NCBI GenBank assembly: GCA_903828245.1
Contig: CAIKLP010000081.1
Coordinates: 31,189 to 95,188 of the forward strand
Source: an uncultured bacterium
Lineage (GTDB): Bacteria > Bacteroidota > Bacteroidia > Sphingobacteriales > Sphingobacteriaceae
Length of the DNA stretch: 64,000 nucleotides
Reading direction: 5' to 3'
Shown here: piece after piece, positions 54,403 to 61,945 of the stretch
Numbering within the stretch: position 1 is the first letter of the stretch
Layout: each line of letters opens with the position of its first letter
The notes under the pieces: model-generated
The model's database searches: none
Told to the model about the DNA's origin: nothing
Seen by the model: the letters and a program-made list of their open reading frames with translations, nothing else
Position numbers and translations under genes: made by a program

Positions 54403-55872
54403 ATGAATTTATTAAAAACTAATGTTATTAACACATTCCTATTACCAGCATTGTTAGTATTGTTGAATTTTATTGTTAAAGGCGTTTTTATTTCAAGCAA
54501 TTCTATTGCGGGAGATGAACCATTTAGCATTTTTATTGCTCAATTAGACATTACATCAATTATTAAGCAATTGTCAACAGGGAATAACCCTCCCTTATAT
54601 GAAATACTCCTTCACTTTTGGATTAAATTATTTGGAATTTCCGCGTTATCTGTAAGAGCGCTTTCGTTATTATTTAGTTGTATTACAATTCAATTTTTGT
54701 TTAAAATCGGCAGAAATTATTTTAATAAAAGAATTGCTATCTACGCCAGTTTAATTTTTATTTTTTCGAATTATCAAATAACTTTTGCTCATGAAGCGAG
54801 AGGTTATGCGCTAATGGGAATGCTTGCGTCAATATCAATGTTTTATTATCTTAAAATAATTATTGATAACAAATTGAATAATTGGGATTACACTTTATTA
54901 ATTTTAGCGAATATACTTATTATATATTCTCATTATTTTGGGTTTTTTGTATTAATTGTCCAAGCCCTGCATTTTATTTCAAGTAAACAATTATGGCATA
55001 AATACTATAAGTATTTTTTGTTATCAATCGGAATAATAACATTATTTTATATTCCAAACATTTTAGTCTTTTTAAGAAGATTAATAGATTCTTCTGATAA
55101 TGGAACGTGGATACAACCTCCGAATGGATTTGAAAGCATATACAATATGTTGTGGAGTTTTTCTAATGCCCCAATAGTCACTGTATCCGTTATTGCAGTT
55201 CTATTAAGTGCTTTAATTAAATCTGTAACAAGAAAAAAAATGCTTAATTCAAATTGTTTAGCAAATAATTTAATAATTATCTGGTTTGTTTTTATCTTCT
55301 TTTTTATGTTTTTTATTTCGTATTGGATTCCTATGTTTTTCGACAGATATTTAATGAATGCAGCCATTTCATTTTGTTTATTAGTCGCAATTGCATTTGA
55401 CTACATAATAGAAAAGAAATATGCAAGATATATTATACCAGGTTTTGTATGCTTTTTATTTATCATTACAACTAAACCTAACATAACAAATAAGCGAAAT
55501 GCTAAAGAATCCATAGAAAAAATAAAACAATTAATGTCTGAAGAAAAAGTAATTATTTACTTTTCGCCAAGCTATTACGATTTGAACTTCATCTACTATT
55601 TTGACAATAATATTTTTAGAAATTATGATAACAATAATATTAAAATTAATATCTATAAATACTTTCATAAAAAAAATATCTTTCCCATTGACAATGTTAG
55701 CCAAATAGAACAGGGGTTGTGGCAGAATACACACAAAATAGTATACCTAGATGCGGGAGCAGATTTTTCTTTCCCAAATAATGGCATTTTGAATTTATTA
55801 GAAAATAAATTGAAGACTCAAAATAAATTTGAATATTACGAAATATTTAAAATATATGAATTTCGGCACTGA
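54403..55872 (+). CDS. GT39/ArnT-like membrane glycosyltransferase, cassette 5
   Basis: A 489-residue protein from ATG 54403; a TTG at 54394 is also in frame. It has about 10-12 helices and the first periplasmic loop with the acidic pair in SIAGDEPFSIFIA, then NNPPLYEILLHFWIKLFG, as in polyprenol-phosphate-sugar-dependent GT-C enzymes of the PMT/ArnT class. HEARGYALMGM after helix 3 is another typical loop. It would transfer a sugar from a lipid carrier to an envelope acceptor. The gene is AT-rich compared with the nuo genes. Confidence 0.85.
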   Translation: MNLLKTNVINTFLLPALLVLLNFIVKGVFISSNSIAGDEPFSIFIAQLDITSIIKQLSTGNNPPLYEILLHFWIKLFGISALSVRALSLLFSCITIQFLFKIGRNYFNKRIAIYASLIFIFSNYQITFAHEARGYALMGMLASISMFYYLKIIIDNKLNNWDYTLLILANILIIYSHYFGFFVLIVQALHFISSKQLWHKYYKYFLLSIGIITLFYIPNILVFLRRLIDSSDNGTWIQPPNGFESIYNMLWSFSNAPIVTVSVIAVLLSALIKSVTRKKMLNSNCLANNLIIIWFVFIFFFMFFISYWIPMFFDRYLMNAAISFCLLVAIAFDYIIEKKYARYIIPGFVCFLFIITTKPNITNKRNAKESIEKIKQLMSEEKVIIYFSPSYYDLNFIYYFDNNIFRNYDNNNIKINIYKYFHKKNIFPIDNVSQIEQGLWQNTHKIVYLDAGADFSFPNNGILNLLENKLKTQNKFEYYEIFKIYEFRH

Positions 55873-56010
55873 AATCTCATGCTGCTGTTATACTCAGCCG
55901 TCATTGGCAACTTTATAGAATGACACAACGAAAGCGAAAGGTCAAGAAATTTAAATAATACTCTATTATGCAAAATTTTTATTGCCATAGTATTTTTAGT
56001 TTTATTCTAA

Positions 56011-56201
56011 AATTGATGTTTACTAAACATTTGACACCTCTCGATTCTGGTTGGGGGCCAATCTCTTAAAAATCAATCAATACCTTTTGTTTTCTTGGAC
56101 TTTTTACTACAGGTTTACAGCGAATCTTGAAGCAATTTGCCTGGATTGCAGTTTTTGTCGTGAACTTGAGTGTATTTAGAGGTAGGTGGCAGATGTGGGA
56201 T
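56011..56201 (+). repeat. Array repeat unit, copy 4, degraded tRNA 3' fragment
   Basis: It starts AATTGATGTTTACTAAACAT, retains CGATTCTGGTTGGGGGCCA in place of the tRNA end, then TTAAAAATCAATCAATACCT and the right end AGGTAGGTGGCAGATGTGGG. There are more changes than in copies 2 and 3, so it is the oldest-looking full copy. The 395-bp gap 55873-56268 contains it and AT-rich DNA without another visible feature. Confidence 0.8.
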
Positions 56202-56268
56202 AGGAATAGCACTGAAAAACACTTAGCTTTAATTAACGATTAAAAATCAGTCATTTAAATTTTTAAAT

Positions 56269-56652
56269 ATGAAAAAATTAATCTTAATCTTGACCATAAT
56301 CTTTTGTTTTAATACAGCACATAGTCAATTTTATAATCGTGAAACCGCACCTAAAATTCAGAACGTAAAAGTTGATACTATAACAAATGTTGAAGCGGCG
56401 GGTATATTATTAACACGTTCGGGCGAGATAAAAAATCAGGCAAACAAGGAATTTGGTATTGTTGGGGGAACTATCATTGTTGTAAATTCGGCAATTTTGT
56501 TTTCAATGGAGGACTACCAAACTGAATCTGAGCCTGAGACATTATTTATTGCATGCACAACGTCCTTTGGCATTTATGTGGGCATTAAATCTTGGATAAA
56601 AACTTATAAAGGAAATGTCTACTTACAAAAAGCGGGACGATATTATATCTAA
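56269..56652 (+). CDS. Small exported hypothetical protein, cassette 6
   Basis: A 127-residue protein with a signal peptide (1-19, ending AHSQ). It has LLTRSGEIKNQANKEFGIVG followed by a hydrophobic stretch (about 64-78), and another weak one near 92-108. The arrangement resembles the last ~100 residues of the 232-residue protein at 49165 (both have a pair of hydrophobic segments ending in a YNG/YKG-xxYL motif), so the two may be distant relatives. No function can be given. Confidence 0.62.
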   Translation: MKKLILILTIIFCFNTAHSQFYNRETAPKIQNVKVDTITNVEAAGILLTRSGEIKNQANKEFGIVGGTIIVVNSAILFSMEDYQTESEPETLFIACTTSFGIYVGIKSWIKTYKGNVYLQKAGRYYI

Positions 56653-56746
56653 TAATGGCGAAAATGGAATTGAAAAAATTGACGGGAAGTATTATTATAT
56701 TAAATACGTTTCTAAATAACCCCACCCCGCCTATAACTCCCCAATT

Positions 56747-56779
56747 AAATCAGCCAAGGGTGGTCAATTTCACCGGTTT
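56747..56779. other. GGGTGGTCAATTTCACCGG sequence, possible insertion-sequence remnant
   Basis: GGGTGGTCAATTTCACCGGT resembles the repeated GGGTGGTCARTTT-CCGG motifs I remember from the ends of IS21-type elements. Only one copy is present, and no transposase gene is nearby. The flanking 56653-56927 gap is otherwise plain. Weak evidence. Confidence 0.2.
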
Positions 56780-56927
56780 TGTGCTATTGAGTAGTTCTAT
56801 TAATACAGGCTAATGAGAACCAATAACTGCATGTATCTTTTAAAGTAATTATACCTATTTTTTTTAGGTTTTCTAGTCCCTATCAATTATATTTACTATT
56901 TAGAATTATACATATAAAAATACAATA

Positions 56928-57308
56928 ATGAAAAAAAGATTAGTAAGAACAATATTAATCTTCTTAATAACAGCTTCTATAATTGCCTGTTCAAAAAAAG
57001 AAGAAATAACATCCCCAACATCTATTTTGGGTAAATGGGGAATTGTTAATGAAAAAAGTAAAATTACAAGGAATGGTCAGATTATTGAAGACACAACTAT
57101 AAGCCCAAGTGATTATTTTATTATAGAGGTTTATTCAAACGGAGTGGGGATATGGGACACCGACCCATTTAGGTATACGTTTTCGGGAACAACATTTCTT
57201 TTACTTTCAATGAATAATCAAGACACTCTTGATTTTAACAACTCTTACGTTACAGCAACAACTTTAAAGTTAGGTCGGTCAGGTAGTTGGGTAGAAAATG
57301 GGGGATAA
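56928..57308 (+). CDS. Small lipoprotein, possibly lipocalin-like, cassette 6
   Basis: A 126-residue protein with a lipoprotein signal (SIIACSKKEE, Cys about 21). SILGKWGIVNEKSKITRNGQ and later beta strands fit the lipocalin-like domain often seen in small lipoproteins of this phylum (the 'GxW' start). The protein ends soon after, near the minimum length for such a fold. Function unknown. Confidence 0.65.
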   Translation: MKKRLVRTILIFLITASIIACSKKEEITSPTSILGKWGIVNEKSKITRNGQIIEDTTISPSDYFIIEVYSNGVGIWDTDPFRYTFSGTTFLLLSMNNQDTLDFNNSYVTATTLKLGRSGSWVENGG

Positions 57309-57478
57309 CTACTATGGTGAGGAGTCTCTTAACTTCATTAAACTTCAATAGAAAATATTTGAAATAACGTTGAAGATTTCTCAACATTGTCTTGTCAGTT
57401 TTATAAAGCGTGCAGTTGCTTTTAAGAGTTTATTGTTTATTCACCCCAAAATCATATTGATTCTGTCCTGAACATAAA

Positions 57479-57514
57479 CTTGGGTGTGTTTGGAGGTAGG
57501 TGGCAGATGTGGGA
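57479..57514 (+). repeat. Right end of array repeat unit
   Basis: CTTGGGTGTGTTTGGAGGTA followed by GGTGGCAGATGTGGGA is almost identical to the end of copy 1. The gap 57309-57660 (352 bp) holds this end; the rest shows no clear feature. The next gene begins 147 bp after the end, the same distance as after copy 1. Confidence 0.75.
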
Positions 57515-57660
57515 TAGAGAATGCACTTATAAAAATGTAGCTTTATTAAATAGCATTTATAAAATCTACTTACACCTTAATTATATCAAAACTCTAAACT
57601 TAAAAAACAGGGAATCCGAAAACTGAATAGAGTAGGAACTATTAATTCAACAAAACTAAA

Positions 57661-57873
57661 ATGACACAACAAAAACCAGTTCAATCAAAAACAACAATGA
57701 TTTTGATTAGTTTCTTTCTAGGTGGTCTAGGCATTCATCGCTTAATGATGGGTTATTCAAATTGGTGGTTAATGCTTATCACGCTAGGCGGGTGTGGTAT
57801 ATGGACATTAATTGACTTCATTAAAATAATAACAGGTAGCATGAAAATGGCCGACGGAAGAGACTTAATTTAA
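57661..57873 (+). CDS. TM2-domain protein, cassette 7
   Basis: A 70-residue protein made of a single TM2 domain: SKTTMILISFFLGGLGIHRL, then GGCGIWTLIDFIKII and ADGRDL at the end. It has two helices joined by a short loop. The function of the family in bacteria is unknown. A strong terminator follows, and then a longer TM2 gene, so this may be a local duplication. Confidence 0.9.
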   Translation: MTQQKPVQSKTTMILISFFLGGLGIHRLMMGYSNWWLMLITLGGCGIWTLIDFIKIITGSMKMADGRDLI

Positions 57874-57877
57874 AATC

Positions 57878-57904
57878 AAAGGGGGAGATGAATCCCCCTT
57901 TTAA
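57878..57904 (+). terminator. Terminator between the two TM2 genes
   Basis: AAAGGGGGA (57878-57886) pairs with TCCCCCTTT (57893-57901) around a 6-nt loop, followed by TT. The stem is GC-rich, unlike its surroundings. Confidence 0.7.
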
Positions 57905-57916
57905 TCCTATCTACTT

Positions 57917-58252
57917 ATGAAACAAGTAACAGAAAAATACTGTACAGAGTGCGGAGCATTGATAAATAGCAAAGCTGAAATTTGTCCTAAATGTGGAGTT
58001 AGACAGCAACTTCAATCAAATTCAGTCAGCTCTGATATAGCCCAGCAGAGAAGCAAGTGGATTACTAGCATGTTATTATGTTGGTTTTTAGGTGTATTTG
58101 GTATACATAGGTTTTATTTAGGCCATACAGCCTCTGGAGTTTTACAACTGCTGACATTAGGGGGTTGCGGTATTTGGACGTTAATAGATTTCATTAATAT
58201 CGTTTCTGGTAATTTTAAAGACGCTCAAGGCAATCCTATTAAAAATGTATAA
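57917..58252 (+). CDS. Zinc ribbon plus TM2-domain protein, cassette 7
   Basis: A 111-residue protein: an N-terminal zinc ribbon (KYCTECGALINSKAEICPKC, residues ~7-26), then a TM2 domain (ITSMLLCWFLGVFGIHRFYL, GGCGIWTLIDFINIV). The TM2 part is clearly related to the previous gene. It overlaps the DUF2752 gene by 8 bp. Confidence 0.9.
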   Translation: MKQVTEKYCTECGALINSKAEICPKCGVRQQLQSNSVSSDIAQQRSKWITSMLLCWFLGVFGIHRFYLGHTASGVLQLLTLGGCGIWTLIDFINIVSGNFKDAQGNPIKNV

Positions 58253-58550
58253 CTGCATTCGACATTATATTACTTCAAATGTTTTAATGTTCTCTTTTGG
58301 TGTTTATATCGTGTTTTCATCAACTTTCTTTATTATCACAGGTATTGATATTTGTATCCCATGTCTTTTTAAATCATCATTTGGCTTTAATTGTCCTGGT
58401 TGTGGTTTGACAACTGCATTTATAAGCCTTCTGAAACTTGACTTTAAAAATGCATTTGATTGTAATGGTTTAATATTTGTAATTGTACCTTTTGCCTTTT
58501 ACTATCTAAGCAAAGACTTTGTTAAACATAAAAGAAAATTTAATATATAA
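58245..58550 (+). CDS. DUF2752 membrane protein, cassette 7
   Basis: A 101-residue protein with the DUF2752 core FGFNCPGCGLTTAFISLL followed by FKNAFDCNGLIFVIVP, and two or three helices. This family often sits beside TM2-domain genes, as here, where it overlaps the zinc-ribbon TM2 gene by 8 bp. The function is unknown. Confidence 0.88.
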   Translation: MYNCIRHYITSNVLMFSFGVYIVFSSTFFIITGIDICIPCLFKSSFGFNCPGCGLTTAFISLLKLDFKNAFDCNGLIFVIVPFAFYYLSKDFVKHKRKFNI

Positions 58551-58648
58551 CTTTAATATTTTACAATACTTTATTAGACCTTTATTATATAAAATAATTA
58601 AACACTTATATTTTTTGCAGACCAAACTAATCATAAAATAATGATAAA

Positions 58649-59518
58649 ATGAAAATCAATTCAATAATATTCAAAACTATTTTACTTTTAACAGCCACAT
58701 CTGTAATTTCATGTGGAGGGAATAAGAATATTAGTAAAAATAATCAAGGTAATATAAGTGAGAACAACTCTTTTGTTGAAGAATCCATTTCAGAGAACGA
58801 CTCTTTTATTAAAGAATCCATTTCAGAGAACAACTCATTTTTAGTAGAGGCTAGAAATAATGTAATAAAAAACAAAACAGATAATTTTTATTTTAATCAA
58901 GCTTCAGAATATGTTAGAAATGAAGGCGAAGCCAGCTGGAATGCAATTGCAAATTTTGAAATGGCAATTATTGTAAATCCATCAAATGGAGGTTATTATA
59001 ATGATATTGCTAATTGTTATAGAGGTGGAATAAAAAATTATAAGAAGGCATTAGAGTATTATAATAAAGCTATTGAAAATGGGTATGATGAAGGATTTAT
59101 ATATTACAATAGAGCAATATGTAAGTTTGAGACTAATGATTTAACAGGAGCTTGTTCAGATTATTCAATTGCAAAAAGTAGTGGATGGCAAGATGATTAT
59201 TATGATATCGCAACAAAAGCAAAATGCACAATTAAAATTAATCAAAGCAATGGTGCTTCTTTGAATCAAACTCAAGTTACAAATATTGACGGGGTCTATT
59301 ATGGCTCTCAAAACATAAGCGGTTTAAACCTAACAGCTAAACTAACCATAAGTGGTAGTAGATGGAGCGTGAGTTCACAATTAGGTTACGATAATCCAGA
59401 ATATCAAAATGGAGTAGTTATGGGTTCAGATTTATATGATGATTCTGGAATGATAAAAATTGGGTATGTGTCTGGGAATTCAGCAAACATTGATGGCTAT
59501 CCAAGTATGAGGAAGTAA
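58649..59518 (+). CDS. TPR-containing lipoprotein with short repeats, cassette 7
   Basis: A 289-residue protein with a lipoprotein signal (SVISCGGNKN, Cys about 22). Residues ~36-64 hold three near-copies of ISENxSFxxES. TPR-like repeats follow at about 75-190 (NDIANCYRGGIKNYKKALEY, GFIYYNRAICKFETNDLTGA), and a beta-rich tail after 210. Its first 24 residues closely resemble those of the next gene, showing a shared or duplicated signal region. Confidence 0.75.
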   Translation: MKINSIIFKTILLLTATSVISCGGNKNISKNNQGNISENNSFVEESISENDSFIKESISENNSFLVEARNNVIKNKTDNFYFNQASEYVRNEGEASWNAIANFEMAIIVNPSNGGYYNDIANCYRGGIKNYKKALEYYNKAIENGYDEGFIYYNRAICKFETNDLTGACSDYSIAKSSGWQDDYYDIATKAKCTIKINQSNGASLNQTQVTNIDGVYYGSQNISGLNLTAKLTISGSRWSVSSQLGYDNPEYQNGVVMGSDLYDDSGMIKIGYVSGNSANIDGYPSMRK

Positions 59519-59542
59519 ATACTCAATTTACAGAAACAATAA

Positions 59543-59570
59543 AGGAGTTCAGAGACCTTTTTAAAAAACG
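59543..59570 (+). repeat. Leader repeat shared with position 50106
   Basis: AGGAGTTCAGAGACCTTTTT followed by AAAAAACG matches the sequence at 50106-50135. It lies about 55 bp before the start of the 59625 gene. Confidence 0.5.
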
Positions 59571-59624
59571 CGGCGTAACCGAAAAGCCAAATGAGTAGGG
59601 AAAATTTAAATTTCATCATTTAAT

Positions 59625-60278
59625 ATGAAAAAAATGAAAAACAAAACAATCGTATTCAAAACCATTTTACTTTTAACAGTCACAATAGTAATTTCTTGTG
59701 GAGGTAATAATAGTAACTCAAATAAAGAATCAGATGCAAGTTCTAATGACTCTTTGATTGAAGTTAAAGAGGATAAATTATCCACAGCATGTGACTGTAA
59801 GGAATTTGCATTAAATAATGGGATTAAATGGCCTGAGAGTAGTGATTTGCTTCAAGTAATGGATTCAATTTTTATAGATGAGTCGCAAATAGAAAACTAT
59901 AGAGTAGCACTCGCGCGAGTAAACACTATTCGTTCAAAATATCCAACTAATTTTAAGGAGAAGTGTGTAGATAAATTTGGAGAAAATGGAATTCTTGGAG
60001 CTGCATGTACTGAAAAAGAAATAAAAGAAAAGTTATTAAATGAGGCTATTAATTTTATGAAAAATAGATGCTATAACGTAAATCAACAGTTAGTAAAGTA
60101 TAATGTAACAAAAACTGACAATGGTCTTATATTTCTGTTTATGTCAGTTGCCCCTAATGGTGATGTTTGTATCTCTGGAATATCTGAATATAATACAAAC
60201 GAGATTATTAGTAGTGATTGTGGTTCAGCAGAAGCAAAATCAGCAGAATGGGACTCAGTCTCTGAGTATAAATTATAA
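59625..60278 (+). CDS. Lipoprotein of unknown function, cassette 7
   Basis: A 217-residue protein with a lipoprotein signal (IVISCGGNNSNS, Cys about 25), preceded by MKKMKNKTIVFKTILLLTVT, near-identical to the upstream gene's start at the DNA level. The mature part contains several Cys residues (STACDCKEFALNNG, KCVDKFG, GAACTEKE). I recognise no family. Confidence 0.65.
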   Translation: MKKMKNKTIVFKTILLLTVTIVISCGGNNSNSNKESDASSNDSLIEVKEDKLSTACDCKEFALNNGIKWPESSDLLQVMDSIFIDESQIENYRVALARVNTIRSKYPTNFKEKCVDKFGENGILGAACTEKEIKEKLLNEAINFMKNRCYNVNQQLVKYNVTKTDNGLIFLFMSVAPNGDVCISGISEYNTNEIISSDCGSAEAKSAEWDSVSEYKL

Positions 60279-60344
60279 TAACTAATAGTTTATTCATTGT
60301 AGTATATTGCAATGGATTGTTCTGTATGTAGGAGACTTTTGTTT

Positions 60345-60372
60345 ATTTGAATTTAGGTGGCAGATGTGGAAT
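60345..60372 (+). repeat. Right end of array repeat unit, short
   Basis: TTTGAATTTAGGTGGCAGAT followed by GTGGAA matches the core AGGTGGCAGATGTGGGA with two changes. Upstream, ATTGCAATGGATTGTTCTG recalls the middle of the unit. The barrel gene starts 118 bp later. Confidence 0.55.
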
Positions 60373-60440
60373 GGTATTTTCAATAAGGATTTCGGTAACT
60401 TTAATAATTCAATTACAATCACTTATTTAAACTTATAAAT

Positions 60441-60467
60441 ATGAAAAAAATCGCATTAATATTTTAG
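60441..60467 (+). pseudogene. Nine-codon aborted copy of the next gene's start
   Basis: ATGAAAAAAATCGCATTAAT continues to a TAG after only eight residues (MKKIALIF). The next gene at 60490 begins ATGAAAAAAATCACTTTATT. This looks like a partial duplication of a gene start, perhaps a scar of cassette replacement. It could also be a chance leader peptide. Confidence 0.35.
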
Positions 60468-60489
60468 TATAAACTTAAAAAACAAAAAC

Positions 60490-61125
60490 ATGAAAAAAAT
60501 CACTTTATTATTTTGCTCAGTAATTTTAATTACAATGCAAACAAACGCACAAATTAAAACTAATGCAGGTACTTTTTCTAAACCAACAAAGGGTGCAATT
60601 TTATCTGAAATCACATTTGCACCTAATATAGGTGGAGCTGGAATGTTTTCTTTACCTTCTGTAACAAGAAACGCAGAGATTCTTGGCGTTAAAGGAAGAT
60701 ATTTTTATGATAATAATAATGCATACAGATTTGCAGGAAATATTAGCATAAAAAGCACTGGCGTAAAAGATGAAAAGGCAGCAGTTACAGTTGGTTTATC
60801 AGCTGGTTTAGAGAAGCATTTAAAGGGAGCGGAAAGACTATCTACTTATTGGGGTTATGATGCAAATATTGGATTTAAATCAAATCAAGAAGAACAATTC
60901 TCGGGTTTTGGCGATCCAGCTTATATAACTAAAAATACATTTGGTATAGGTGCTAATGTATTTACAGGTTTTGACTACTATATTATGCCAAATATTTACA
61001 TGGGCGTTGAAGTAGCATATGGACTTGCTATCACAAATACAAAATATGACAACATAGATGGTGTTACGGCTATAGAATTAGCACCAGGTGTAAGCTCGTT
61101 TTTAAGATTAGGATGGAAGTTATAA
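60490..61125 (+). CDS. Outer-membrane beta-barrel protein, cassette 8
   Basis: A 211-residue protein with a signal peptide (1-20, ending TNAQ). The body is alternating strands (ILGVKGRYFYDNNNAYRFAG, IMPNIYMGVEVAYGLAI) and ends in FLRLGWKL, as in small OmpA/OmpW-like barrels. No other domain is present. It is followed by the common array terminator. Confidence 0.82.
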   Translation: MKKITLLFCSVILITMQTNAQIKTNAGTFSKPTKGAILSEITFAPNIGGAGMFSLPSVTRNAEILGVKGRYFYDNNNAYRFAGNISIKSTGVKDEKAAVTVGLSAGLEKHLKGAERLSTYWGYDANIGFKSNQEEQFSGFGDPAYITKNTFGIGANVFTGFDYYIMPNIYMGVEVAYGLAITNTKYDNIDGVTAIELAPGVSSFLRLGWKL

Positions 61126-61155
61126 ATCCGTTATAAAAGCATAAAATTTTAAATG

Positions 61156-61189
61156 TAAAAAGCCACGCCCTAAAAGGTGTGGCTTTTTA
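61156..61189 (+). terminator. Array-type terminator at the right end
   Basis: TAAAAAGCCACGCC (61156-61169) pairs with GGTGTGGCTTTTTA (61176-61189) around a short loop, with one wobble. It is nearly identical to the hairpin at 54162. Downstream, AAAATCAACCAATACC and TTCTCTTGAACTTT (about 61227-61269) resemble the middle of the repeat unit, so a decayed ninth copy may lie here. Confidence 0.75.
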
Positions 61190-61300
61190 CTTAAATAGCT
61201 AATTCCTAAGCAAACGACACAGGCCAACATCTTAAAATCAACCAATACCAATTATTCTCTTGAACTTTCGTAAATTGTATACTGAATTAAAAAATCAAAA

Positions 61301-61933
61301 ATGAATATAACTATCATAGGAGCCTCGGCTGGTTTAGGATTCGAAACAGTAAAAAGAGGAATAGACAGAACTCATACTATCACAACGCTTTCTCGATCTG
61401 AAATTAAAATGGAAGAGAACAAATCATTAAAAGTGATAATTGGTGATGCAACTATTAAAGCCGACCTATTAAAAGCTATTCAAAACGCAGATGCGCTAAT
61501 TGTAACATTAGGAACTAGCAAGAATATGAAAACGACAACGCTTTTTTCGGATTTTGCCAAATTAATGGTAGAAATACAAACCGAAAATAAAATAAGCATT
61601 CCATTTATTTTTGTTACGGGATTTGGAGCAGGAGAAAGTAAAAATTATGTTTCGTGGATTGTAAAAATGTTTTTAAAATACTTTTTAAAAGACGTTTATG
61701 CAGACAAAACTAAAATGGAAGAAATAATAACTAGTTCGGATCTGAATTGGACAGTTGTAAGGCCAGGAAGGTTATTAGACAAGGAATTGACAGCGCAATA
61801 CCGCATCGAAAACAAATTATTCAAAGGAATTAATATTGGCGGAATTAATAGAGCAGATGTTGCAGACTTTTTAATAAAACAAGCAGAAAATCAAACTGAA
61901 TTAAAAAAGTATGTTGCCATAGCTGAGAAATAG
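61301..61933 (+). CDS. NAD(P)-binding SDR/NmrA-like protein
   Basis: A 210-residue protein of the atypical short-chain dehydrogenase type. It has the dinucleotide motif ITIIGASAGLGFETVKRGID, then GDATIKADLLKAIQNADALI, FIFVTGFGAGESK and WTVVRPGRLLDKELTA. It resembles BVR-B/NAD(P)H-binding epimerase-like proteins. The substrate is unknown. It may be the last cassette of the array or the first flanking gene. Confidence 0.88.
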   Translation: MNITIIGASAGLGFETVKRGIDRTHTITTLSRSEIKMEENKSLKVIIGDATIKADLLKAIQNADALIVTLGTSKNMKTTTLFSDFAKLMVEIQTENKISIPFIFVTGFGAGESKNYVSWIVKMFLKYFLKDVYADKTKMEEIITSSDLNWTVVRPGRLLDKELTAQYRIENKLFKGINIGGINRADVADFLIKQAENQTELKKYVAIAEK

Positions 61934-61945
61934 CCCCACCCCATA

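Larger units (their letters stand above)
42298..61125 (+). mobile_element. tRNA-Arg-anchored chain of gene cassettes, no integrase seen
   Basis: The region begins with an intact tRNA-Arg. A ~190-bp unit made of the tRNA 3' part plus downstream DNA is repeated three more times, and its right-hand end eight times in total. Right ends are near 42510, 44421, 47383, 49117, 54274, 56201, 57514 and 60372. Each is followed within about 50-230 bp by the first gene of a small group, and all but one gene point the same way. Several groups end with the same hairpin. Cargo is typical accessory material and some is visibly more AT-rich than the flanks. No recombinase gene was found. The right border is uncertain and may extend to about 62881. 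Confidence 0.65.

Noticed and set aside
56654..56720. Short frame starting ATGGCGAAAATGG after the small exported protein gene
   Set aside because: It is very short, lacks a family resemblance and directly follows a stop codon; probably chance.
42298..61125. Classic integron cassette array
   Set aside because: No integron integrase and no attC-like RYYYAAC/GTTRRRY sites were seen; the repeated site contains a tRNA fragment instead.
42298..61125. CRISPR array
   Set aside because: The repeats are about 190 bp long, spaced by kilobases and separated by genes, not by short spacers; no cas genes are present.
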